14,296 nucleotides of DNA from Desulfobacterales bacterium (GCA_030145595.1 JAQYVG010000062.1:1-14296); one strand, 5' to 3'; counted from the first letter of the stretch, positions 5,594 through 13,432 are shown. The notes: generated by a model not told the origin, from the sequence alone. Program-made: numbers and translations.

Positions 5594-8500
5594 ATGCCCG
5601 CAAAAATAAAGGCTCTGGGTCTATGCCTCGGGGCCTCTACCATATCTATTGTTCAGGTCGAGCAGGAGTTTGTTGCAGATGAAAAGAACATGCCCAAAGG
5701 CAAACCCCGCCTGATCGCATATTCACTTCATCCTCACGAAGGAGATCCCAAACGAACTCTAGTTTCTGCAATAGAAAAGCTGGACTTGAATTCATTTGAC
5801 AGGATCGGCGCCACCGGCAGAAAATTTCGTACCTTCGTGAATATTGCCTCCATATCTGAACCGGAAGCGGTCGAATTTGCCTACCCGTTTGTCAAACCTG
5901 ATGATGTTTCATGTCCGGCCGTTGTTTCTGCCGGCGGTGAAACCTTCATGGTCTATGTTCTGGACCGCTTCGGAAAAATTTCCAATGTACTAACCGGCAA
6001 CAAGTGCGCCTCCGGGACCGGCGAGTTCTTTCTTCAGCAACTGCGCAGGATGAACGTATCCATGGAAGAAGCCGCCCAGTGGGCCGTTACCGTGGAGCCG
6101 CATCACGTCTCCGGCCGCTGCTCGGTTTTTTGTAAATCCGACTGTACCCACGCAACCAACAAAGGTATTCCTAAATCACAAGTAACCGCCGGGCTTTGCC
6201 AGATGATGGCCAACAAAATCCTTGAACTTTTAAAAAAGGTCGAAAGAAAAAACATAATGGTCACCGGCGGAACAGCCCGCAACCAAATGATGGTCGAGCA
6301 ATTGCGTCAGGAAATTCCCGGATTGATCGTACCACCGGAAGCTCCTTATTTTGAGGCCCTGGGTGCAGCCCTCTGGGCCCTGGAAAACGAAACCGCCCAA
6401 TTTCCCGAAATATCGGAGTTGTTCAGCACCAATATGGCCTCATTTGATACGCTGCCGCCCTTGCCGGATTTTAAAAATATGGTTGAATTTAAGACCATTG
6501 AACAGGGAGAAATCCATGCTGGTGATGAATGTATTTTAGGGCTGGATGTCGGCTCGACTACCACCAAGGCGGTGCTTGTGCGCCAGGCCGACAACGCCAT
6601 ACTGGCTTCAGTTTATCTGCTGACCAGCGGTGACCCGGTGGGAGCTGCTCGCAAGTGCTACGGTTCCATCTTAAGCCAGGTTAAAGCCAAAATTAACCTT
6701 CAAGAAATATCAATTGTCGGCCTGGGGGTCTGCGGATCCGGTCGCCAGATTGCGGGTCTGCACGCTCTAACCGATGGCGTTATCAACGAAATCATCGCCC
6801 ATGCCGCTGCGGCTGTTCATTTTGATCCTGATGTGGATACCATCTTTGAAATCGGGGGCCAAGACGCCAAATACACCTATATTACCAACGGCGTGGCCTC
6901 TGATTATGCCATGAACGAGGCTTGTTCCGCCGGGACAGGGTCATTTCTGGAAGAGTCGGCATATGAGACCCTCGGCGTTCAGATGGAAGATATTGCTGAC
7001 ATCGCCCTGCAAGGGATGAATCCTCCCAATTTCAACGACCAGTGTGCCGCCTTCATTACCTCCGACATCAAAAATGCCATTCACGAAGGCGTAGAACACC
7101 AGGATATCGTCGCCGGTCTGGTCTATTCCATCTGCATGAATTACTCCAACCGGGTGAAAGGCAACCGGCCGGTTGGTAAAAAAATTTTCATGCAGGGCGG
7201 GGTCTGCTACAACAAGGCGATTCCTTTTGCCATGGCATCTCTTGTGGGCAAACCGATCATAGTACCTCCTGAACCCGGGTTGATGGGTGCCTATGGCGTT
7301 GCCCTGGAAGTTAAAGAGCGGCTTGATAAGGGCTTGATGGACCGGCAGCCTTTTGACCTGCAGAGCCTGGTAAACCGGGAGGTTGTGTACGGCAAATCTT
7401 TTGTCTGCAGAGGCGGCAAAGAAAAATGCGACCGGCGCTGTGCAGTAGCCATGATCGAGCTTGAAGGGAAAAAATATCCTTTTGGCGGTGCTTGCAACCG
7501 ATACTATAATATGCGGCACAATATCAAATATGATGCCGAGAAACTGGATCTCATACGGGTCCGGCAGCGGCTTGTATTTGAGAAGTACGGTGCTAAATGG
7601 CCGCCGGACCGCCCCACAAAGCCCAAAGGCAGGATCGGATTCAACAGAAGTTTCATGGTCAATACCTATTATCCGCTGTATTCAACATTTTTTGCCGAAC
7701 TGGGCTTCGAATCCGTTATCCCGGATTTTCCATCCCAGGAAGGTATTGACCAGAAAAACGCCGCTTTTTGCTATCCGGCAGAGTTGGGCCATGGTTTTTT
7801 CCACGAGCTGCTGCATATGGAGACGCCTTTAGAGTTCATCTTTTTGCCCCATTTTAAAGCGGTCCCTGCTTTAGACGATCATACCAGCTCACAAGTTTGT
7901 CCTTTTGTGCAAGGAGAGACCTTCTACCTACAGGCTACATTCCGGGAAAAACTTGCAGAAATCAAGAGCAAGGGGACAAAAATTCTGACACCCCTTTTAG
8001 ATTTGACTCAAGGGCTGGAATCGGGCAAGGAAGCTTTGATTTCAACTGCGATTCAAATGAATGCCAGCAGGGCGTCGGCCGAGAAAGCCTTTGCTAAAGC
8101 GCTTGTCAAACAGCAACAGTGCTTTAACGAAATGACAGAGATCGGGGAAAAAGCCATCGAGCAACTTCAAACCGATCCGAAGCAGATAGCCGTTGTGCTT
8201 TTTTCAAGGGCATATAATGGATTTGTTGAAGAAGCACATATGGGCATCCCCCACAAAATTGCCTCCAGGGGTATTCTGGTAATACCCTACGATTTTCTTA
8301 TGTTTGACGGTTATAAAACCAAGCGCCATATGTACTGGGGGATGGGTCAGCGCATACTCAAGGCCGCCAGGCTTGTCCAAAAGCATCCTCAGCTGTTCGG
8401 CACGTTTATAACCAATTTTTCCTGCGGGCCGGATTCGTTTCTCATCGGATACTTCCGGGATATCATGCATAGGAAGCCTTCTTTGACGCTTGAGCTCGAC

Positions 8501-9976
8501 AGCCACACCGCCGACGCCGGTCTGGAAACAAGAATCGAAGCGTTTTTAGACATTGTCAGCGCCTACCGTCAACTGGTGGCAAAAAAACAGATCGTTTTCA
8601 CAAAAAAGCCTTTTGTTCCTGCCCGGGCGCTTTTGGATAACAGTGTTGCCAAAGTTATTACATCATCAGGTGAAGTGCTGCCGATGAGCGATCCGCGGGT
8701 TAAGCTGCTGACTCCGTCCATGGGAGATACTTCTTCTGATTCCCTGGCTGCTGTATTTCGTGGATTCGGTTTCAATGCGGCCGCTCATCCGCCATCGTGC
8801 GAGGCAGTGTTGAAAACGGGACGGGCAAATACGTCCTGCAAGGAGTGCCTGCCGCTTATTCTCACTACTGGAACACTGCTTAACTACATTAACAACGGCA
8901 GAAAGGACGGCGAGGTTCTGGTTTACTTTATGCCCACCGGCAGCGGTCCGTGCCGTTTCGGTCAGTATCACATTTTTATGGAAGATCTCATAAAAAGGCA
9001 TAGAATAAAAGACGCGGCCGTACTTTCATTGACATCCGAAAATTCTTATGCCGGCCTGGGCAATGAGTTTGTTCGCCGGGTATGGTGGGGAGTTATCGTA
9101 TCCGATGCTATGGAAGACATCCGCTCGATGATACTGGCCAATGCCGTCGACCCTGAAGCTGGAATGCAAATATTCGATCGCGAGTGGAGCTTATTGATAG
9201 CTGCACTGGAAAAAGGAGATTTTTCCCGACTGGAAAAACAATGCGCAAAAGCCGCCGGGATATTTGCCCGGATTCCGATGAAACGTCCGCCCCGGGAGGT
9301 ACCCACAATTTCTCTTATAGGCGAGATCTTTGTCCGGCGGGATGCACTCTCCCGCCAGTATTTAACCGAGCGCCTCGCCGACAAAGGGTTTGCAACTATT
9401 TGTGCACCCATTGCCGAGTGGGTTCTTTATACCGACTATCTGGTGGACAAAGGACTTGCCGATTATAAGATGTCAAAACGGGAAAAGCTGCAGTTTTTAC
9501 TGAGAAAAAAGTTTATGCAGCGGTACGAAAAGAGACTCAAGTCTATAATTTCCCGTTCAGGGTTAGTTCATGCCGAACCGATCGATATAACTTCAATCAT
9601 CGCAAGCGCTTCGCCTTATATTTCGCCAATGATGACCGGTGAGGCCATTTTGACGGTAGGAAGTTCTCTTACCGAGGTAGCGTCGCACTCCTGTGGAGTA
9701 ATTGCCATCGGCCCTTTCGGATGCATGCCCAATCGTATTTCAGAAGCCATCCTGAACGAAACCATGAACCGTGAAGCCAAACTGGCTTTAGATCCCAAGA
9801 ATAAACAGCTTCGATCCGCTCTCAAAAATGTTGAGGATTTACCCTTTTTAGCAATCGAAAGTGACGGCTCACCCTTTCCCCAGCTCATTAATGCTAAATT
9901 GGAAACATTCTATTTGCGGGCCGAGCGGCTGCATCACAGCATGCTTGCGGCCGGCGGTGCCGGCAGGGCAAATTAA
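5594..9976 (+). CDS. Giant acyl-CoA dehydratase activase / dehydratase-like fusion protein (COG1924-COG3580-COG3581 type)
   Basis: The 1460-residue product contains two BcrA/BadF/HgdC-type ATPase modules and a long C-terminal 2-hydroxyacyl-CoA dehydratase-like half. Module 1 spans about 5-265, with NKCASGTGEFF (Cys138), GRCSVFCKSDC (Cys176) and VTGGTARN at 223-230. Module 2 spans about 312-575, with GLDVGSTTTKAV at 316-327, GGQDAKY at 421-427, NEACSAGTGSF (Cys444) and NDQCAAF (Cys484). A cysteine-rich linker follows (Cys605, 612, 616, 634). Next comes a DUF2229-type region with FCYPAELGHG (Cys726) and SSQVCPFVQGE (Cys769), then FSCGPDSF (Cys944), SCKECLP (1081-1087), GPCRFGQY (1118-1125) and FGCMPNR (1375-1381). 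Known family chemistry is ATP-driven one-electron transfer from a [4Fe-4S] activase to an iron-sulfur acceptor; related proteins carry a double-cubane cluster. The physiological substrate is unknown. The enzyme should be cytoplasmic and oxygen-sensitive. In module 1 the usual nucleotide-binding aspartates are replaced (GLCLGAST; GGET), so it may not hydrolyse ATP. Confidence 0.93.
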   Translation: MPAKIKALGLCLGASTISIVQVEQEFVADEKNMPKGKPRLIAYSLHPHEGDPKRTLVSAIEKLDLNSFDRIGATGRKFRTFVNIASISEPEAVEFAYPFVKPDDVSCPAVVSAGGETFMVYVLDRFGKISNVLTGNKCASGTGEFFLQQLRRMNVSMEEAAQWAVTVEPHHVSGRCSVFCKSDCTHATNKGIPKSQVTAGLCQMMANKILELLKKVERKNIMVTGGTARNQMMVEQLRQEIPGLIVPPEAPYFEALGAALWALENETAQFPEISELFSTNMASFDTLPPLPDFKNMVEFKTIEQGEIHAGDECILGLDVGSTTTKAVLVRQADNAILASVYLLTSGDPVGAARKCYGSILSQVKAKINLQEISIVGLGVCGSGRQIAGLHALTDGVINEIIAHAAAAVHFDPDVDTIFEIGGQDAKYTYITNGVASDYAMNEACSAGTGSFLEESAYETLGVQMEDIADIALQGMNPPNFNDQCAAFITSDIKNAIHEGVEHQDIVAGLVYSICMNYSNRVKGNRPVGKKIFMQGGVCYNKAIPFAMASLVGKPIIVPPEPGLMGAYGVALEVKERLDKGLMDRQPFDLQSLVNREVVYGKSFVCRGGKEKCDRRCAVAMIELEGKKYPFGGACNRYYNMRHNIKYDAEKLDLIRVRQRLVFEKYGAKWPPDRPTKPKGRIGFNRSFMVNTYYPLYSTFFAELGFESVIPDFPSQEGIDQKNAAFCYPAELGHGFFHELLHMETPLEFIFLPHFKAVPALDDHTSSQVCPFVQGETFYLQATFREKLAEIKSKGTKILTPLLDLTQGLESGKEALISTAIQMNASRASAEKAFAKALVKQQQCFNEMTEIGEKAIEQLQTDPKQIAVVLFSRAYNGFVEEAHMGIPHKIASRGILVIPYDFLMFDGYKTKRHMYWGMGQRILKAARLVQKHPQLFGTFITNFSCGPDSFLIGYFRDIMHRKPSLTLELDSHTADAGLETRIEAFLDIVSAYRQLVAKKQIVFTKKPFVPARALLDNSVAKVITSSGEVLPMSDPRVKLLTPSMGDTSSDSLAAVFRGFGFNAAAHPPSCEAVLKTGRANTSCKECLPLILTTGTLLNYINNGRKDGEVLVYFMPTGSGPCRFGQYHIFMEDLIKRHRIKDAAVLSLTSENSYAGLGNEFVRRVWWGVIVSDAMEDIRSMILANAVDPEAGMQIFDREWSLLIAALEKGDFSRLEKQCAKAAGIFARIPMKRPPREVPTISLIGEIFVRRDALSRQYLTERLADKGFATICAPIAEWVLYTDYLVDKGLADYKMSKREKLQFLLRKKFMQRYEKRLKSIISRSGLVHAEPIDITSIIASASPYISPMMTGEAILTVGSSLTEVASHSCGVIAIGPFGCMPNRISEAILNETMNREAKLALDPKNKQLRSALKNVEDLPFLAIESDGSPFPQLINAKLETFYLRAERLHHSMLAAGGAGRAN

Positions 9977-10037
9977 GTTAAAAAACTATTTGCTTAAGTT
10001 TCATGCCCTAATAACCGAAAAAAAGTAATACGATGTT

Positions 10038-10166
10038 ATGAAACGCGACTACGCCGCTCAAGTTTGCTTGATTCAAAAATATCTTGACAGCGCCGGAGGG
10101 ATCGCTTATAAGGATCAATTTCGTGATTCTGAGGCTGTAGTTAATTGGAGAATCACTGTTTTTTAA
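10038..10166 (+). other. Possible 42-residue ORF in the activase to U32 spacer
   Basis: An ATG-started frame of 42 codons lies within the 266-base spacer between the fusion gene and the U32 gene. Its product starts MKRDYAAQVCLIQKYLDSAG. Codon choice looks more gene-like than the surrounding AT-rich spacer, but no ribosome binding site precedes it and I recognise no family. It could be a real small protein, a remnant of a lost gene or chance. The rest of the spacer shows no repeat array and no clear terminator. Confidence 0.2.
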
Positions 10167-10242
10167 GCTTGCTGATCTCCGGACATAAACTTGCAGAATT
10201 AATATAGTTTTCTCAGCCTCACTTAAAGGAGGATTCAACACA

Positions 10243-11268
10243 ATGAACGAATTGCTGGCTCCAGGCGGCAGTCTTGAGATGGTGGAGGCTGTTTTTGCCA
10301 GTGGCGCTGATGCAGTTTATGTAGGTGCGAAAGGTTTCAGTCGCAGAAAATGCGCCTGGGAACTGGAAGACAGCGGCATCAGGGAAGCGGTGCGCATTGC
10401 AAGCGACCATGGGGGTAAAATCCGCGTGGCCGTAAATGCTGAAGTTCCGGAAAAGCACTTTATGCGGGTGCTGAACAAGGCCTCAAAATGGGCACAATGG
10501 GGTGTTGAAGGAATTATTTTAAAGACTCCCGGTCTCATGCGGCTTATTCACCGCAACTATCCGGAATTGATTATTCACGCCAGTGTAGGGTGCAATATTC
10601 AGACTCGAGAAGATATGGCGTATCACCTCGATGCAGGTGCCACCCAGATTGTGGCCAGCACCGAAATCGACACTGTGGAAAAAGTGCAAGAGTTCAAAAA
10701 GGCTGCGGACGAAGTCGGTGTTCTTGCCGAAATACTGATCCATGGCAATCGCTGTATAGGTGGCGTGGGCAACTGCCTGTTTCATGAACTTACCAGCGAC
10801 TCTTATGTGAAGAAAGTTTACCACGATGAGGATGGCCATGAAATCGTTGAATACGAAGGATGGCCGGACCGCAGCGGCAGTTGCTTCCGAATCTGCCTGC
10901 TCACAGAGGCACAACGCGAAAAATTGATGCGCCGCAAAGGAAAGAGCGCAGAAGAGATCAGCAGCGTTAACGATACAATTCGCCGCCGTCCCAATGTCGC
11001 CTTTGCCATCCGAAACGAAGAATTTGAGCATTACGTTGATTTAGGTCTGCAAACCCTAAAAGTTCAGGGCCGTGAGTATCCTGTGGCACTTATTTCCCGG
11101 TTGATCAATGCCTACCGCACTCTCATTGACGCACATCTTGCAGGGAAACAATCCCTTGACCCCGAACTGGTTGACGTAAATGAAGAAATTCGACTGCTAG
11201 TGCAGGACCGCGACCGAGCCCGGATGGAAAAGACACGGGAACTGCATCAACAGATCAAGGGAATATAG
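10243..11268 (+). CDS. Peptidase U32-family protein with a four-cysteine iron-sulfur motif
   Basis: The product is 341 residues with the U32 N-terminal pattern: ELLAPGGSLEMVEAVFASGADAVYVGAKGF at about 3-32 in separate matching blocks, then HASVGCNIQTREDMAYHLDAGATQIV at about 112-137. The signature region EILIHGNRC-IGGVGNC at 163-178 supplies Cys171 and Cys178, spaced by six residues as in UbiU-like proteins. Cys214 and Cys218 (GSCFRIC) complete a likely four-cysteine [4Fe-4S] site. Family members include proteases, RNA-modification factors (RlhA, TrhP) and the oxygen-independent hydroxylation pair UbiU/UbiV. The lack of a neighbouring UbiV or UbiT argues against naming it UbiU. A strong AAAGGAGG at 10225-10232 lies ten bases before the ATG. 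The last 30 residues are charged and helical. The true substrate is unknown; a peptidase role is doubtful. Confidence 0.88.
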   Translation: MNELLAPGGSLEMVEAVFASGADAVYVGAKGFSRRKCAWELEDSGIREAVRIASDHGGKIRVAVNAEVPEKHFMRVLNKASKWAQWGVEGIILKTPGLMRLIHRNYPELIIHASVGCNIQTREDMAYHLDAGATQIVASTEIDTVEKVQEFKKAADEVGVLAEILIHGNRCIGGVGNCLFHELTSDSYVKKVYHDEDGHEIVEYEGWPDRSGSCFRICLLTEAQREKLMRRKGKSAEEISSVNDTIRRRPNVAFAIRNEEFEHYVDLGLQTLKVQGREYPVALISRLINAYRTLIDAHLAGKQSLDPELVDVNEEIRLLVQDRDRARMEKTRELHQQIKGI

Positions 11269-11394
11269 GCTTCGGCTGTTATAGCTATTCTCAAATATAA
11301 TGTCTGAAGTATACGACTTTAGCCTATAATCTGCACCTTTAGATTTACCCATTTGCCACTCATCATTTGGGTCGCCTCCGGCAAACAATCCCTT

Positions 11395-11429
11395 ACAAAT
11401 AACAAATGACTATTGACAAATAACAATTC
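11395..11429. repeat. 7-base word array (ACAAATN)
   Basis: Five units step by exactly seven bases: ACAAATA 11395, ACAAATG 11402, ACTATTG 11409, ACAAATA 11416 and ACAATTC 11423. The word CAAATGACT here recurs in the element at 12386, so two spacers share vocabulary. No full inverted partner is present; ATTTGCC/GGCAAA upstream at about 11350-11386 may be a decayed one. Confidence 0.65.
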
Positions 11430-11441
11430 CACCTTCACAAT
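11413..11441 (+). promoter_or_regulatory. Candidate promoter of the histidine phosphatase gene
   Basis: A perfect TTGACA at 11413-11418, a 17-base spacer and CACAAT at 11436-11441 give an acceptable sigma-70-type promoter about 73 bases before the start codon. The TTGACA is formed inside the heptamer array, so it may be coincidental. Confidence 0.3.
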
Positions 11442-11499
11442 CATCATCCTGTCTGTTAAACTCCAAAAGTATTAAATTAAATCATATAAAGTGTCCATG

Positions 11500-11505
11500 A
11501 GGAGG
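11500..11505 (+). promoter_or_regulatory. Ribosome binding site that sets the histidine phosphatase start
   Basis: AGGAGG is eight bases before ATG 11514. The alternative GTG at 11505 overlaps this site, so it is an unlikely start. Confidence 0.75.
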
Positions 11506-11513
11506 TGGAGAGG

Positions 11514-12149
11514 ATGACCGGAGTATACGTGGTGCGCCATGGTCAGACAGCCTGGAACCTGGAGGAAGTCTTTCGGGGGCGTGCAGATATCCCTCTTGAT
11601 GAAACCGGGAAAAAAGAAGTCCATTTGGCCGGTGAGGCTCTTCAGAACGAAAGCGTTCATGCCGTTTACAGCAGCCCCCTGTCCCGCTCTATGGAAACAG
11701 CTGAAAATATAGCCAAATTCCATGGCATCGCCGTTACTCCTTTGGAAGCAATTATTGACATCAGTTACGGCGAATGGGAAGGAGTGAGCTTAAAGGAAAT
11801 TGCAGCAAAATATCCGGATCTATACTCGCTCTGGCTTCAGGAGCCTCACAAAGTTCGCTTCCCCAATGGAGAGACTTTAGAGGAAGTGCGTGCGCGAACC
11901 ATGGAAGCCCTTGAGAATCTTGTGGCAAAACACCTAAATGAAACTATCGTCCTGGTTGCCCACCGAGCGCCGAACAAGGTGATCTGCTGTGCCCTACTGG
12001 GTCTAGATAACAGTCACTTCTGGCGCATTCAACAGGATACCGCCAGCACCAATCTTTTTATTTATAAAAACAAGCAGTGGATTGTCTCGTTTCTGAATGA
12101 TACATCCTATCTAAAGGTTCTGGAAAAAACGCCCCTGTCCGATTTTTAG
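11514..12149 (+). CDS. Histidine phosphatase family protein (phosphoglycerate mutase-like)
   Basis: The product is 211 residues, a normal length for a bacterial cofactor-independent-of-acid-box histidine phosphatase of the GpmB/CobC type. The phosphate pocket is complete: RHGQTAWN at 8-15 with His9 as the phosphorylated residue, Arg58 in SSPLSRSMETA, Glu87 in YGEWEG as the likely proton donor and His150 in LVAHRAPN. The final histidine motif reads VAHR rather than the common VSHG, a tolerated variant. Possible substrates include phosphosugars, alpha-ribazole phosphate or 3-phosphoglycerate. No cobalamin genes adjoin, so I give no symbol. It is cytoplasmic, with no membrane segments. It stands alone between two word-array spacers, 245 and 324 bases long, and is probably transcribed from its own promoter. 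Confidence 0.9.
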   Translation: MTGVYVVRHGQTAWNLEEVFRGRADIPLDETGKKEVHLAGEALQNESVHAVYSSPLSRSMETAENIAKFHGIAVTPLEAIIDISYGEWEGVSLKEIAAKYPDLYSLWLQEPHKVRFPNGETLEEVRARTMEALENLVAKHLNETIVLVAHRAPNKVICCALLGLDNSHFWRIQQDTASTNLFIYKNKQWIVSFLNDTSYLKVLEKTPLSDF

Positions 12150-12181
12150 CAAAGCAAAACTGCCAAGCAATGCAACTGTTC

Positions 12182-12433
12182 AGCCACAAAGGCACGAAGG
12201 CACAAAGAAGGATTGTGGATTATAGATCTTTATCAAGATACAATTACTCGCAAGGTATCGAATTTAAGTTTATAAGAGAGCAATATAGATCTGCTGTACT
12301 GTTAGTTGGTTGGCAAAAGTCATTTGTCATTCGTCATTTATACCTGAAGAGCGGACTAATACCCAATGACTAATGACGACCGGCAAATGACTTTTGCATA
12401 TTATAATCTTTGTGTCTTCGTGCCTTTGTGGCT
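12182..12433. repeat. 252-bp nested palindromic element made of 8- and 7-base words
   Basis: The outer arms at 12182-12207 and 12408-12433 match at 25 of 26 positions. Each is an 8-base array: AGCCACAA 12182, AGGCACGA 12190 and AGGCACAA 12198, against TCTTTGTG 12407, TCTTCGTG 12415 and CCTTTGTG 12423. The inner arms contain a perfect 14-bp pair GCAAAAGTCATTTG (12313-12326) and CAAATGACTTTTGC (12384-12397). They belong to 7-base arrays: GTCATTT 12319, GTCATTC 12326 and GTCATTT 12333, against AATGACT 12365, AATGACG 12372 and AATGACT 12386. The element occupies most of the 324-base gap between the phosphatase and deacetylase-fold genes and holds nothing else that I can support. Confidence 0.85.
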
Positions 12434-12473
12434 CAACTATTACAAAGCGATTCTATAGTCTGAGGAGGAATTT

Positions 12474-13349
12474 ATGAAAAAAACCGGTGTGTTTTACCAT
12501 CCCAGCTTCAGCCGCAGGAGCTATCTTACCCGGGGCGCCCGGCTGGAGGATTTCCCCGGGGCCATAGAGCATATCTTGGCCCGCGATAATGTTACTATGT
12601 ATGAATCGCCGCCGATTGAGGAAGAATGGATTTTGAAAGTTCACACTCCGGATCTTATCCGGGGGGTGGAGGCGGACACGCTTTGTTCAACCGCCTGGCA
12701 TTCTGCCGGCGGTGTAGTGCTGGCCGGAGAGAAGGTCTGCACCGGTGAAATCGACAATGCTTTTGCTCTCATTGGCGCCGGCGGCCATCATTCCGGCCGA
12801 AACTACTTTGGCGGTTATTGCTGTTTTAACGACGTGGTCATTACAATCACTTACTTGCGCGAAGTGCACAACATCCGGCGGTTTGCCATTATGGATACGG
12901 ATGCGCACCATGGCGACGGCACGCGGGATCTGCTCAGAAACGATCCGGAGGTGCTTCACGTCTGTTGCTGCGGCATGGATCATGTTTCAGAAGACGGCAC
13001 CAAGGTGGATATTCCGGCACCCGGTGGTTACTGGGGAGCCGGGAGCAAAGGAGGCGAGGATATAGATCAAACCTATGCCGACAAGATAAAATCCGAGTTC
13101 TATCCACGGGTTATGGATTTCAAACCCGATTTGATTTTCTGGTACTTTGGTTTCGACACCCACAAAGGAGACTACGGCAGCCTGGGACTGAGCGGCCGCT
13201 GCTATCAAAAGATTGCCCGCTTCATGCTGCAAACCGCCGAGGAAGTGACCGGCGGTCGCCTGGAAGTGGTTCTGGCAGGCGGCTCCAGGACCGATATCGC
13301 CACCAATGTTATCCCCCCGATTATAGAAATATTAGCCGATTGGGAATAA
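12474..13349 (+). CDS. Histone-deacetylase-fold (arginase/deacetylase superfamily) protein
   Basis: The 291-residue protein carries the zinc-dependent deacetylase core. GAGGHHSGRNYFGGYCCFND at 101-120 gives the His105-His106 dyad. DTDAHHGDGT at 141-150 gives zinc ligands Asp143 and His145, and GFDTHKGDYGSLGLSG at 226-241 gives Asp228. Family members remove acetyl groups from acetylated polyamines, acetoin-related substrates or lysine. Where the family usually has GGGGY or EGGY with the catalytic tyrosine, this protein has LAGGSRTD, so Ser271 replaces it. The chain is also short, ending 20 residues later. It may be a divergent deacetylase with another proton donor, or a non-classical hydrolase. 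AGGAGG (12463-12468) lies five bases before the ATG. The gene is convergent with the nitroreductase gene, only 83 bases away. The substrate is unknown. Confidence 0.87.
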   Translation: MKKTGVFYHPSFSRRSYLTRGARLEDFPGAIEHILARDNVTMYESPPIEEEWILKVHTPDLIRGVEADTLCSTAWHSAGGVVLAGEKVCTGEIDNAFALIGAGGHHSGRNYFGGYCCFNDVVITITYLREVHNIRRFAIMDTDAHHGDGTRDLLRNDPEVLHVCCCGMDHVSEDGTKVDIPAPGGYWGAGSKGGEDIDQTYADKIKSEFYPRVMDFKPDLIFWYFGFDTHKGDYGSLGLSGRCYQKIARFMLQTAEEVTGGRLEVVLAGGSRTDIATNVIPPIIEILADWE

Positions 13350-13390
13350 TGGAGTAATGGAGCCCTGAGTTCTCAGAAATTCCAAATTCC
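13343..13390. repeat. Short word arrays at the convergent gene end
   Basis: Two 8-base units, GGAATAAT 13343 and GGAGTAAT 13351, start inside the last codons of the deacetylase-fold gene and are followed by GGAGCCCT. Two 7-base units, AAATTCC 13377 and AAATTCC 13384, follow the small hairpin CTGAG/CTCAG at 13365-13376. These are short and could be chance, but they match the style of the other spacers. Confidence 0.4.
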
Positions 13391-13432
13391 AATAATAAAT
13401 GGTAGCAGAAAAACACTTAAATATCGTATAGT

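Noticed and set aside
6941..7519. 192-codon minus-strand ORF
   Set aside because: It is antisense to module 2 and the linker of the activase fusion, which is clearly coding; it has no ribosome binding site or family match.
11269..11394. Terminator after the U32 gene
   Set aside because: Only short, imperfect pairings such as GGCTTCGGC and ATTTGCC/GGCAAA without a T-run; not enough to call.
12170..12373. 67-codon ORF on the plus strand starting in the phosphatase to deacetylase spacer
   Set aside because: It is read straight through the 8-base and 7-base word arrays (its HKGTKAQR start is the AGGCACRA repeat translated), has no ribosome binding site and no family resemblance.
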